NCBI GenBank assembly: GCA_963920575.1
Contig: OY986966.1
Location: 23,403,717-23,467,716 of the forward strand
Length of the DNA stretch: 64,000 nucleotides
Reading direction: 5' to 3'
From: Narthecium ossifragum
Lineage: Eukaryota; Streptophyta; Magnoliopsida; Dioscoreales; Nartheciaceae
Below, in pieces: positions 33,565-45,171 of the stretch. Position 1 is the stretch's first letter. Each line of letters starts with the position of its first letter. Both the position numbers and the translations under genes were made by a program. Below the pieces are notes generated by a model. The model had not been told where the DNA came from and ran no database searches. It was given only the letters and a program-made list of their open reading frames with translations.

Positions 33565-36500
33565 CACATTAAATGTTAAATTCAAATGTTCATATAATGA
33601 CGTAATAAAGTCATATATATATATTCATATAATGTTCATATAATATTCACATAGTTTGCGAGAGAGAGAGAATGAGAGAGATATATATACTACACATTAA
33701 ATGTTAAATTTAAATATTCACATAACTTTATTGAATATATATGTGTTATAATATAATGACTTTATTGAAATTAAAATAATGTTCACATAATTTTAATGTT
33801 CACCTAACTTTATTGAATATATTTGAACATGTTCATGGGTACACAACAGATGCACCGCAGAAGGGCGCATCGCATGAAACGGCTGATGCATGGTATTAGT
33901 TGCCTTTTACTTCAAGTGGTGCATGAATCAACATATGCACGTGGCGAAGCAAACACGGGATCGGGCACTCAGGGTGCATCACGTGCGCGCGATTGGTTGA
34001 TCTAATCCATCGGTAGAACAACTAGATCAATTGATCGGTATATACCTACCGATTGAATCTACCAATGATCGAATCGGTAGGTACATACTGATCAATTGAT
34101 CTGGTCCATCGGTATATATACATACCAATTGAATGTACCAATGATCGATAGGTATATACCGATCAATTGATCTAGTCCATCAGTAGGCTACTGATGGACT
34201 AGATCAACCAATCGGTATCTTCCTATCGATTCAAGAACATGTGCAATGTACATGCCACGTGACCATGTACATAAATCTTTATTCTTTATAGAATGTTGAC
34301 ATTGAATGCAGATGGCGATGATATCATATCACGTAAGGTGAACTGAATAAATAAAAGGGCTGATTTAGAAGTTGGCTTGAAGTTGAAGACTATTTTTTAT
34401 TTTTTATTTTATTCCCTTGTTTCCTATGCACTCTTAGGTACCGTTTGGTTGCGGGTTATACTATTTCGGGTTTAGAGAAGATAGTGATTAGTACGCTGAC
34501 ATAAGTAGTGGGATAAAGTTATTTCACTTGTGGTGTTTGGTTAAAAAGTAGGGATAAATCAATAATGATTACTTGGGATAAAGAAATGGTGTTTGGATGG
34601 AAAAGATGAAACAAGAATAGGGATTGGGGAGGTTTAGAAAGTAAATTCAAAATAGGCCTTTGTATTAGATATATTAGGGGTTTAATTAATAATATTATAA
34701 TGCATATAATATTCGCCTTAACTTTCATACTTAATAATATTATAATGCAAATAATTAATAATATTCCAATTTCGTACTACTAATATTATAATGCATATAT
34801 TCACCTTGACTTATTCCGAGTTTTATTCCAACCCTTGAAATAAATTGTTTGACTGCAATTCCAGGTTTGGTTGCACCACTCCCACAACCAATTTTGATTG
34901 CGATCAATCTCCAAAACACTGTCTAACCCATCTTTCCCTATTCCACTATTAAGTTAAGTTTTCGGTATTTGTACGTTGAACCGTATAAAATTTATACTAT
35001 TATATTATAACATAAAATATAGGGTGGTTATATTATAATACAATATAATATTACCGCCCCACCCGTCCTGTTCAATGCCTCCACCGGCGAATCCCTCTTC
35101 TATCAACGCCCGCTTATTTGTCATCTCCGACAGACGCCCGCTCCTCTACCATCATCGACAGTGATGCCCACCCGTCCTCGTTGTATGACTCGACAGTGTT
35201 GAGAACGTTCTTGTCGGCGTTGTGACCACTGACGACGTATACGCGGCCTTTACCTACGACAAACGTGAAGAATGATCGCATCACCACATGACATAGCATG
35301 GTGACATGGCATGGTGATACACATCAATGCATCCCAATGCATACCCACTTATATTAATATAATAATATTATTTTCATATATATTATTAAAATAATATAAT
35401 ATAAATAAATTTTTACATGATGTGAACCAATCATGATATGACACGTGGCATGTGATCCACTTATATTAATATTTTATTATAATAACATATTAATAATACA
35501 CTACGCACGGGAAAATGTTTCTAAGCACGCAAAAGTTTTTATACGCTCATAAAAACACATACAAAAATGTTTAAACTTACTCAAGATAATAAACCAAGAG
35601 CATTCCAATTTTGAATATGATGAGATGTGAGGAGTTGATCGTTTCTCACCTTAAATGCCTCCTGGAGTTCCTCGACTGTTGGTAATATGTATTGAACAGC
35701 CCCCTTTTTCTCACCGAGTTTCCTGTTGACATGAGAAATAACCAAATTTTCTATACTCATGAGGTTGAATGTATATTTCCCTAGAGATTGAAAAGGTTTT
35801 AAGAAATTTCTTAGCATTAGAACATTAGACATACCCTTCATATATTGTGAATAGGATTTCTGCTTTAAAGGTACACCGTATAACTATGGATCTTCTTTAA
35901 CAAAACTGATTAGTAAAGTTATTTGCACATTGAGTTAAGCAAAAATATGTTTGCTCTACTTGAAATGCTCAGATATTCTATGGTGGTTTCTAGATTCATA
36001 AATTGTTCTCTTAGGGCGCGTTTGGCGCACCCCCATGGGGGATGCGCGGATCCCGCGGGGGCGGGATCCGCGCGTTTGGCGCGGGCGCGGATCCCGCGCG
36101 GATTCCGGAAATCGGGATCCGCCCTGAGGCGGATTCCGGAAATCGGGATCCGCCCTGAGGCGGATCCCGATTTCGGCGTCCGCTGATTCCGCGGATTCCA
36201 CGGATCCGCCGGAGCCAAACGCGCCCTTAGGTGAGTAGAACATAGAATCTTGAGTAGAATATAGACTCCTTTTCCCATCAGTTATCCATTTTACATGTTT
36301 GTGCCAACTTTGATATGGGCAATTTCTTTTTAGTTAAAGGGAGAAATAAACAAAACAATTGCGATTAATAGCAAAGAAAATCATTCCAGTAATGCAACTT
36401 TATTCAAAGATTTTGAAGAGTTAGTAAGTTAAAGAGAACATAGTTTATTGTCTGTGTCTAAATGTACAAAAGTTCCTTCTTCTTTTTTTGATTAATTAAG

Positions 36501-39500
36501 CCCGAAGGCTGAGAATGTACAAAAGTTTCTACTGTATGTTCATAACATAACTACATTGTAGAATTTCATAGGTATGAATTTGCATAGCAATGTTGACGAG
36601 AACTTACTCGTTAGCTTTCGATCAACGGATCTTTTAATCTGTCTTACGTGATTCAGGCGATCTTGTTACTAGAACAGTGATCGTCGATCCACAACCCAAG
36701 TTTCAACTTGTTCTTCTCTCAACTGTCTACTTCTCTATTGGTAATGAGTTCTCTTCAGAGTTTTCTTAGAAGAACACTCGACGGGAAGAGTTCCCTTCAC
36801 TACAGATCCCTGACCATCAGTTTCTAAACCGTATAAACCAAACGGTTTTCATAACCGTTTCTAAACCATTCAGTTATGATGTTAAGTGGGTTTAGCTAGT
36901 TTATTTAGTCAGTGGGTTTAGCCATCATAGGCGACTAGTTATAAACCAACATACATGATTGTACATTATGGACCCAATGTTCGTAAAATTGAATATTGAA
37001 AGGTTCACAAAATTGATTTATGTAAATTGTTTATGAAGAAGAATGTTTCAAAAGTTAAGCTCAACAGACAATTGAGATTGGTTAAGCATTCTCACATACT
37101 ATCTGTACATTAAATTTGGGAAGCACATACAAAATTAAAGCAACAACGGTGTTGTAACTCACAAGTTTGTCTCATGTTGACTTACTCGAATACATCATAC
37201 ACAGCATGATAGAAGCTAGCCTTATCCCAGCCCTTGGTAGTCTTTTCAAAGTCCTCATAGTGCTTCTTGAAATATTCTTCAATAAGCAGATCAAGTTCCT
37301 TCTTTTGTTTGTCCTTCATATCAACTTCATCTTCTGTACTTTCCATAAGAACAATGTGTAGCTTATTAGTAATTCTACATGGATATACCAAAAAAAAATA
37401 AGGAACCTTATTGATGCAGGTTGTGTGCACATTTAGACAAATATGCGCATACTTAAGAGTTACTATTAGGTTTAGACCATCCATAAGGAGAATTCCGTTG
37501 TGTATAAAGGGTGCAACATCCATAATCAAATTTAAACAATATTCATTCGTTGCCTCCCCTTTTATATCAACCTTGTAAGCTCATAATCTGGCTAACTAGA
37601 ATAAACTCTCCTGAATAGCCAATCCTTCTCTAACTACTGGTTACAACTTTTTTTTAAAAGGAACCATACATGAGGTACGCTTCATTCTACTTAGCAAGAT
37701 ATATGATCTCAGGATAGTTATTCCATTGTTCTTGATGACTACATCACTTGAGTAGCAATTCAATATCTAAGCATTAAAAACATGTAAATCATGCTGAGTT
37801 GAGCAAGGATTTTAGTATTTTACCAACCCCTTAATGGTGAGGAGTTTGTTGTGTTTATTTGCATATTGCATCACGAAAGTTTAAGCTTAGCATAAGATAT
37901 CAATGCTTATTGCTTCCTATCTCTTCATTCTCCAACACTTCTTTCTTATGGAATAATGGCAGCCATGACTTGAATAATGACATCTCATTGATGAATTTCA
38001 GTATTATAGCATTTGCGTGTGATCAATAGACATACGATTACTTGGAGAAGAACTTTGGTTGTTCTTCCTGTTGAAAATAAGTAAACTTGTTTTTTTGAAA
38101 GTCCTAGAAGAACCTAGAATCCTAGAAGAGTCTAGAAAGCTTGTAATCAATGTTCCTTAGGAAGCTAAGAGTCTAAAAAGTAGAGTTGCTAGAAGCATCC
38201 TGTAGCCTATAAATAGAAGTGCAAGTAACCATCTGATGTAAGAGAAATCATTTGAATGAAACACTAATCAAGTTCCACCAAAGGTCCTCTGTTTCTTGTT
38301 CCTCTCCTCCATATATCCTCTCCTCTCTGCTTATTTTCCACAACAAACTGGTATCAGAGCTCGGTCAGATGGCAAATGGTATGTTCCCCTTCCAAGTTCC
38401 TCGGCTCAACAAAGAAAACTTCGACAATTGGTCGATCCAAATGAAGGCATTGCTTGGAGCACAGGATGCATGGGAGATTGTAGAGAAAGGCTACAGTGTG
38501 CCACAAGATGAAAGCACCTTTTCCCAAACTCTACGGGATGCTTTGAAGGAGGCTAGAAAGAAAGATAGAAAGGCACTCTTCATCATCTATCAAGGGATAG
38601 ATGAAGGCACGTTTGAGAAGATTTCTTGTGCTACCACCGCCAAGCAAGCATGGGAGATTCTTCAAAGCTCTCACAAAGGGATCGACAAAGTAAAGAAGGT
38701 TCGTCTTCAAACTCTTAGAGGAGAATTCGAATCCTTGTATATGAAAACATCTGAATCCATTTCAGATTATTTTTCAAGAGTCTTGGCTGTTGCTAATCAA
38801 TTAAAAAGACATGGTGAAAGCTTAGATGATATTCGAATAATTGAGAAAATCCTACGATCTTTGGATGCAAAGTTTGATTATATTGTCGTAGCTATTGAAG
38901 AATCCAAAGATCTAGATTCCATGACAATTGATCAACTCATGGGATCATTACAAGCTCATGAAGAGAGGCTTAACAAAAAAAAAAACAAGAGCCTCTAGAG
39001 CAAGCTCTTCAAACAAATCTCACTTTGAAAGAGAAATGGAAGTCATGGTAATGAAAGAAGCCAAAGACGACGGGGACAAGGTCGTGGCCGAGGAAGAGGA
39101 GGACGAGGCAATTCATTTAACAACAGAGAAAGATATCAAAGTTTTGAGTCCACAAGAGGAAGGAGAAGAGGACAAGGATACAACTCAAGACAAAATGGGA
39201 GGCCAAGGTATGACAAATCTCAAGTTCAATGTTATAATTGCAAAAAATATGGTCACTATTCGTCGGAATGTCGATATGCCACTAACAATGTTGAAGAAGC
39301 TAACTATGTTGAAAGAAGAGAAGATGAAGAGCCGACATTACTGCTGGCATACAATGGTGATCAAGGTGGAGAGAAGAATATATGGTATCTAGACACTGGA
39401 GCGAGCAACCATATGTGCGGAAATAAATCTCTGTTCGTGGAGCTTGATGAGACGGTGCTCGCTAAAGTGACCTTTGGAGATAATTCTCAAATTCCAGTCA

Positions 39501-42500
39501 AGGGCAAAGGTAATATTCTCATCCGATGAAAAATGGAGGCCATCAGTTCATTTCTGATGTTTATTATGTTCCAAATATGAAAAATAATATATTAAGCTTG
39601 GGACAACTCTTAGAAAAGGGCTATGATATTCATATGAAAAATCGCAGTCTTCTTCTAAGAGATCAAAAAGAAAAGTTGATAGCTAATGTGCCCATGACAA
39701 GAAATAGAATGTTCTTGCTGAACATTAAAAATGATGTTGCTACGTGCTTAAAAACTTGCTTGAAAGATTCCTCTTGGCGTTGGCACATGAGGTTTGGGCA
39801 TTTGAATTTTGGTGACTTAAAGTTGCTGAGCAAGAGGAGATTGGTGAAAGGAATGCCCTCTATTAATCACCCGGATCAATTATGTAAAGGATGTCTTCTA
39901 GGAAAGCATCCAAGGAAAAGCTTTCCAAAGGAAGCTACAACAAGAGCAAAGGAGCCCCTGCAACTTATTTATGCAGATGTTTGTGGTCCTATCAGCCCGA
40001 GTACACATGGTAAGCATAATTACTTTCTTCTCTTCATTGATGATTTTAGTAGAAAAACATGGGTCTATTTCTTGAAAGAAAAATCTGAGGTGTTTGATGC
40101 TTTTAAGAAATTCAAAGCTCTTATTGAAAAACAAAGTGGCCGAAGTATAAAAGTCATGAGAACCGATAGAGGAGGCGAATTCACTTCAAAGCAATTCCAA
40201 GATTTCTGTGAAGAAAATGGGATTCATCGTCCTCTAACGGTTCCATATACGCCTCAGCAAAATGGCGTAGTTGAAAGAAAAAATAGGACCATTCTGAACA
40301 TGGCTCGAAGCATGCTGAAGAGCAAAAGTATGCCAAAAGAATTCTGGGGAGAAGCTGTTCATTGTGCTGTCTACTTATCAAATCGATGCCCGACTAGAAG
40401 TGTTTGGAATAAAACACCTCAAGAAGCATGGAGTGGCAGGAAGCCGGGTGTGTCACATTTAAGGGTTTTTGGAAGCATAGCATATGCTCATGTGCCAGAT
40501 CAAAAGAGGACCAAGCTGGATGACAAAAGTGAGAAGTATATATTTGTTGGCTATGATTCATGCTCAAAGGGCTATAAGCTATACAATCCAAGTAATAGAA
40601 AAATTGTTATCAGTAGAGATGTGGAATTTGATGAAGAAGCAATGTGGGATTGGAGCAAGAAAGAAGAAAACTATGACTTCTTTCCTCTGAATGAAGAGAA
40701 GCAAGAGATTCAAGAGGTACAAGAGCTCCAACAGCCAGCCACACCACCATCATTGCCATCAGCTCAAGAAATATCTCCAGATCGAGAAACAAGCTCAAAT
40801 GAAAGGCCTCCCCGATTCAGGAGCTTGCAAGAAATCTATGAAGATACAGAAAATCAGAGTGAGTTGACTCTCTTCTGTCTTTTTGCTGATTGTGAGCCCC
40901 TGAGTTTTGATGATGCAGTGCAAAGCAAGAAGTGGAGAGATGCCATGAATGAAGAAATCATGGCAATTAAAAAGAATGACACCTGGGAGCTGGTGACTCT
41001 GCCAAAAGGGAAGAAACCAATTGGACTGAAATGGGTATACAAGGTGAAGAAAAATGCTCAAGGAGAAATAGAGAGATACAAAGCCAGGTTGGTCGCAAAA
41101 GGCTACAAGCAACATCCAGGCATCGACTATGGTGAGGTATTTGCTCCTGTTGCTCGTTTAGAAACTATTAGACTAATAATTTCTCTAGCAGCTCAACATA
41201 CTTGGAAAATTTATCAAATGAATGTTAAATCTGCATTCCTAAATGGTGTGCTTGAAGAAGAAGTATATGTGAAACAACCCATGGGGTATATAGTAAAAGG
41301 GCATGAAGATAAAGTCTTGAAATTAAAGAGGGCATTATATGGCTTAAAACAAGCACCAAGGGCATGGAATAGCAGAATTGATAAGTATTTCATAAAGAAT
41401 AATTTTATTAAATGCCCTAATGAGCATGCCCTTTATATCAAGATAAATCAAAAGGGAGATATGCTACTTGTTTGTTTGTACGTGGATGACTTGATCTTTA
41501 CAGGAAATAATTCAAAAATGTTTGAAGAATTCAAGAAAGAGATGACTCATGAGTTTGAAATGACAGACATTGGGTTCATGTCATACTATCTTGGTATAGA
41601 AGTCAAGCAAATGAATGAAGGAATTTTTATCTCTCAAGAAGGATATGCTAAAGAAATTCTGAAAAGATTCAAGATGGATAAATGCAAGCAAATTAGCACA
41701 CCAGTAGAATGTGGAATCAAGCTATCAAAATATGAGAAAGGAGAAAGGATAGATCCAACATTTTTCAAGAGCCTAGTGGGGAGCCTTCGTTATTTAACAT
41801 GCACAAGACCTGACATTCTCTTTGGTGTGAATCTTATTAGTCGTCACATGGAGACACCAACTACTGCACATTGGAAGGCTGCCAAAAGGATACTTCGCTA
41901 CATCAAAGGAACTGTTGATCTTGGCTTATTCTATTCACCATCTGAAAATTTCAAGCTTGTTGGATACAGTGACATGGGCAGGCGACTTGGATGATAGAAA
42001 GAGCACTAGTGGCTTTGTGTTCTTTATGGGAGACACTGCGTTCACATGGGCCTCAAAGAAGCAACCGATAGTTGCACTCTCTACTTGTGAAGCAGAGTAT
42101 GTAGCTGCCACATCATGTGTCTGTCATGCAATTTGGCTAAGGTTGTTATTGAAGGAGCTCAAAATGCCACAAGAAGCAGCTACGGAGATCTTTTTGGATA
42201 ACAAATCAGCAATTGCATTGGGAAAGAATCCAGTATTTCATGATCGAAGCAAACATATTGACACAAGATATCATTTTATCAGAGAAAGTATTTCAAAAGA
42301 AGAAGTTAAGGTAAAGTATGTAAAATCCGAAGATCAAGTTGCCGACATTTTCACCAAACCACTCAAGAATGAAGTATTTTGCAAGCTGCGCAAACTTCTC
42401 GGAGTCAAAGAAAAAAATCAAGTTTAAGAGGGGATGTTGAAAATAAGTAAACTTGTTTTTTTGAAGGTCCTAGAAGAACCTAGAATCCTAGAAGAGTCTA

Positions 42501-44519
42501 GAAAGCTTGTAATCAATGTTCCTTGGGAAGCTAAGAGTCTAAAAAGTAGAGTTGCTAGAAGGATCCTGTAGCCTATAAATAGAAGTGCAAGTAACCATCT
42601 GATGTAAGAGAAATCATTTGAATGAAACACTAATCAAGTTCCACCAAGGTCCTCTGTTTCTTGTTCCTCTCCATATATCCTCTCCTCTCTGCTTATTTTC
42701 CACAACACTTCCTTCATTGATGCCCTTACATAGGCCATGCCCACCGTTACTATGGTCCTTGGGCAATGATGGTGCCTTTCATCTTAGCTCTTGTTTTATA
42801 GGCGTGCGCTTTGCAGAATCTCAATGTCGTGGGACTTTGAGCAACTATAGTTGTTGTTTGATAACTTCCAAGGAGAAACTAGTAGCTCCATTTTAACAAC
42901 TTGGGATTTATTTTAGCATCCTAAATGACTCTTGATTTTGGATATCTAAGTTCACATTGGACTTTGTCTAACCCTCCTATGTAGAGATGCAATCAACGTA
43001 AAGCCAAAACACTTCCTACGCTTTGATTTGGTTGTTACATAACACTGCTAAAAACGTAAAGCTTGTTACATTCTCCAATTTCATTGGTTCCTACGTACCA
43101 ACATAAGACTACCAGTAGTTATTAAATGGGCACCATATTATTCTAATTATTGTCCTATATATGCAGATCCAAGCTTCAAGCAGTCAGAAATCCACTTTTG
43201 CGATTAGAATAGGAGAGTCCAAATAATAGTGGAAAAACAGGACTATGCTTAAAGATGCGGTTTTACATGTATTACAAGAGAAGATTAAGAATGGGAGAAG
43301 GCATGGGGAGTTAGTAAAAGAGCAAGGTGATAGAAGTTGAGATCAAGCCAGACATGCAAAGGTCTCCAATCAGCAAAATAAACCTCATGAGCGAAGGCAC
43401 TATCCTACCCTCATCACAAGTTGGTCTCATATCAGACATGCAAAGGTCATCTTGCACTTATCCATTTGGATAATAGAAGTTGCATTGAGATGCTAACCGG
43501 ATTGCTATATCAAGAAGTGGGGATACAGAATTTATCACTACAAATCGAAATATATCAAATGGTACGAGTCTGAGTATTGGTGTCTTTGAGTTGATAGAAT
43601 TGGTTGCCAATTTACATAGATGCGTTTTCTTTAACATAAAGTTAGGGCTTATATTTTACTCCACAATCCTTGGGAAATCGAACCAAATGAGACCAGCGCA
43701 GGCTTTCTTGATTGGAGGAGCCATTAGGGTCAGTCAGGTTTAGCGTTTTTGTTTTTTGGCCCTCTGATTATATGGATGCATAGGAGTTGTGAGGAATTCA
43801 ACAAAAGAGATTAGCAAAATATGGAGCTTTTCTAGAATTTAGATATTCCCAAGTACATTCAGCAATGCAAGCACAAACAGCCAAAAATGTCCACGATTCT
43901 CGCTAATGGACATGATGGGAATACCATAGACAGAGCACATCTTCCCATTAAAATACCAATCAGATGATACTAATTTCCAACACTTCTATATTCAATGGCA
44001 TCCATGAAATGAATACAGATATAGCATAAAATGCTAAGAGGCCTTAAAAAAACATTTAGATTCTATAATACGGGATCAGAATCACATAACAAATATCTAA
44101 ACAGCGAAATTAAACTAAATTCCAAATCCATGAACAGGGAAATCAACCCTACTTTTAATATTATAGCGATCAAAATCCAAAATTTCACACTATTACACCT
44201 GAAAAGCAGAAAGAATACACTTGAACGAAAACAAAAAAAATCCACATTTTAAGTCGAGCATCATAAAAACAGCAAAACCCAATCAAAGTAATGCGTGGAA
44301 CCTAAAGAAGGGTAGAAAAAAAAAACTCAAATAAACGCCTCCAATAGGTTAGATGGATCAAATTAAAACTATACACAATGTAGTTCAAGTTAAACTTGCA
44401 AGCATAGAAAGAGAGGAGAAGAGATAAAAGAATGGAGGCACGTACTTCCTTTCAGCTTGTTCATCACTTGCCCCATCCTCGATTCGTTGGTCCTCGTAAC
44501 GTGATCTAGCAATTGCCAT
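32447..44519 (-). CDS. Small two-helix membrane protein of unknown function, four exons
   Basis: I assembled this from four minus-strand exons that join in phase at GT..AG borders: 44446-44519 (ATG at 44519), 37186-37338, 35650-35722 and 32447-32695 (stop), giving 182 residues. The N-terminus is hydrophilic ([15 protein letters not shown]). Residues about 25-75 are charged and helical ([18 protein letters not shown]), then come [19 protein letters not shown] and [15 protein letters not shown]. Two hydrophobic segments follow ([16 protein letters not shown] and [15 protein letters not shown]) and a short basic end TNRL. The uncharged pair of helices near the C-terminus suggests an organelle or endomembrane protein. 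I do not recognise a named family. The acceptor of exon 2 (37338) is the least certain border. Intron 1 (7.1 kb) holds a full copia element in antisense, and intron 2 holds a Harbinger MITE. Confidence 0.78.
32900..34300. repeat. Repeat-rich part of intron 3
   Basis: From about 32913 (ggctgtttggtttgtgg, a MITE-like start) there are 'tgcatgcatcatgtgg' motifs. Then come (TA)n at 33451-33470 and 33531-33561, and a direct duplication of about 120 bp (33470-33597 and 33622-33735) containing 'ttcatataatattcacatagtttg' and a (GA)n run. Last is a block (34010-34230) of imperfect repeats of 'gatcaattgatc(g/t)ggt', 'taccgattgaat' and 'ctaccaatgatcg', some inverted. No partner TIR for the left end was found. 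Confidence 0.55.
34436..35575. repeat. Non-coding dispersed repeat, copy C
   Basis: It begins accgtttggttgcgggtt. The right part (35340-35570) closely matches repeat copy A at about 8680-9050: 'ttttacatgatgtg(a/g)ac', 'atcatg(a/g)tatgacac', 'ttaatattttattataata' and 'aatacactacgca', then 'cgctcataaaaaca'. It lies in intron 3 of the minus-strand gene. Confidence 0.55.
36014..36226. mobile_element. Harbinger/Tourist-like MITE with TTA target duplication
   Basis: 213 bp, with inverted ends gggcgcgtttggc (36014) and gccaaacgcgccc (to 36226). TTA is duplicated on both sides (36011-36013 and 36227-36229), as in PIF/Harbinger insertions. The inside is very GC-rich and contains two direct copies of 'cggattccggaaatcgggat' (about 36100-36165) plus palindromic 'ggatccgc' motifs. 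It sits in intron 2 of the minus-strand gene. Confidence 0.85.
38069..38345 (+). repeat. 5' LTR of the intronic copia element
   Basis: 277 bp, TG...CA ends, TATA box in gcctataaatag near 38209. Confidence 0.96.
38349..38360 (+). promoter_or_regulatory. Primer binding site (tRNA-Met)
   Basis: tggtatcagagc, 3 bp after the 5' LTR. Confidence 0.93.
38369..39515 (+). pseudogene. Copia gag and protease, frameshifted
   Basis: The gag starts [21 protein letters not shown] at 38369. The frame breaks in an 11-A run (38975-38985), where one base appears lost, and a stop follows at 38996. It shifts again near 39045. After that the expected RGRGRGGRG box, an intact zinc knuckle [14 protein letters not shown] (39230) and the protease [16 protein letters not shown] (39383) are readable, the last with an intact D-T-G. 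The protease frame ends near 39530 at another shift. Confidence 0.9.
39526..41994 (+). pseudogene. Copia integrase and reverse transcriptase, RT catalytic Asp lost
   Basis: 822 open residues. Integrase: HHCC zinc region (WHMRFGHLN...CKGC), then DDE residues in [18 protein letters not shown] and [42 protein letters not shown] and [11 protein letters not shown]. The first catalytic Asp, normally in QMDVK, is Asn here (QMNVK, codon aat at 41221-41223), which should abolish polymerase activity. The frame ends at 41994 because of a 1-base shift inside YSDMGRRLG (expected YSDxDWAGDLDD). Confidence 0.93.
41975..42427 (+). pseudogene. Copia RNase H, shifted frame
   Basis: This continues the pol gene one frame away: [32 protein letters not shown] (catalytic Glu), [12 protein letters not shown] and [13 protein letters not shown], ending at 42427 just before the polypurine tract. 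Confidence 0.9.
42435..42707 (+). repeat. 3' LTR of the intronic copia element
   Basis: 273 bp. It differs from the 5' LTR by three base changes plus a 1-bp and a 3-bp indel, about 99 % identity otherwise. Confidence 0.96.
42713..44445. other. Remainder of intron 1 of the minus-strand gene
   Basis: No coding signal, transposon end or strong repeat was recognised. Confidence 0.45.
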
Positions 44520-44705
44520 CGGGAGGGTTGGGATGGATTATATAAGATGGATGGGAGCAGAGGAGAAGCAAATTCTTTGGGTGGCGCCGCAATGAAGGCA
44601 GGCATTTCTCGCAACCCAAGCAAGGATTGATTCCCATGGATTAACCGAAAACTGGGGTTTCGTTTGTTTGCTGGATACCATTAAGGATGTCATGTGAAGA
44701 TGAAC

Positions 44706-44714
44706 TATATATAG
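44706..44714 (-). promoter_or_regulatory. Candidate TATA box of the two-helix membrane protein gene
   Basis: ctatatata on the minus strand, about 190 bp upstream of the ATG at 44519. A second TATA-like site (ttatataatcc, 44537-44548) is too near the ATG to be likely. Confidence 0.4.
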
Positions 44715-44816
44715 CTACAAGAAATAAGAGAGATTGCTAAACTAATAAAAGCATTGCTCATTCCTGTGATTACACAACCTCAATATAACGGTGTTGTTTT
44801 TGTTCCCCATATAATG

Positions 44817-44853
44817 GCTTAAAGCTTAAAGCCTAAAGCTTAAAGCTTAAAGC
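44817..44853. repeat. (GCTTAAA)n heptamer repeat
   Basis: Five consecutive 7-bp units (gcttaaa, one variant gcctaaa) in the upstream region of the minus-strand gene. Confidence 0.85.
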
Positions 44854-45171
44854 GAACTGTAAACTCGAGTTCCACATCACATGAACTAATTCTAATTGCA
44901 GAGTCGAAGAGAGATGAATTCCCAATAAAATTCCTCTTTTTTTTTTGCCCAGCAGCAATTAATTATCCTGTTAAAAGAGGAGCAGATGCGAGATGACACT
45001 CGTGCATGATTTCCCTCATCGGCACTTATCTATCTAATATCAAGGGTAATTTACCGTATACTGCCCTCAAGTTTTACAAATTTAACGATTAAGACCCTAT
45101 ATTTTCAATTTTAACAATTAATACCCTGGACTTCCTAAAACCTTTCAATGTGGGACATGGTGCTGACGCCG

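Larger units (their letters stand above)
38069..42707 (+). mobile_element. Full-length Ty1/copia retrotransposon, young, TSD cttcc
   Basis: 4639 bp. LTRs 38069-38345 (277 bp) and 42435-42707 (273 bp) both start tgttgaaaataag and end ttccacaaca, and differ by three substitutions and two small indels. The TSD cttcc lies at 38064-38068 and 42708-42712. The primer site tggtatcagagc (38349-38360) is complementary to tRNA-Met, and the polypurine tract ttaagagggga ends at 42434. The coding order is gag, protease, integrase, RT, RNase H in three shifted pieces. It is inserted antisense in intron 1 of the host gene 32447-44519. Confidence 0.97.

Noticed and set aside
32913..34300. A complete MITE starting ggctgtttggtttg
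   Set aside because: No inverted partner end or target duplication was found on the right side.
44817..44853. Interstitial telomere array
   Set aside because: Only one of five units approaches the plant telomere heptamer. It is too short and variant.
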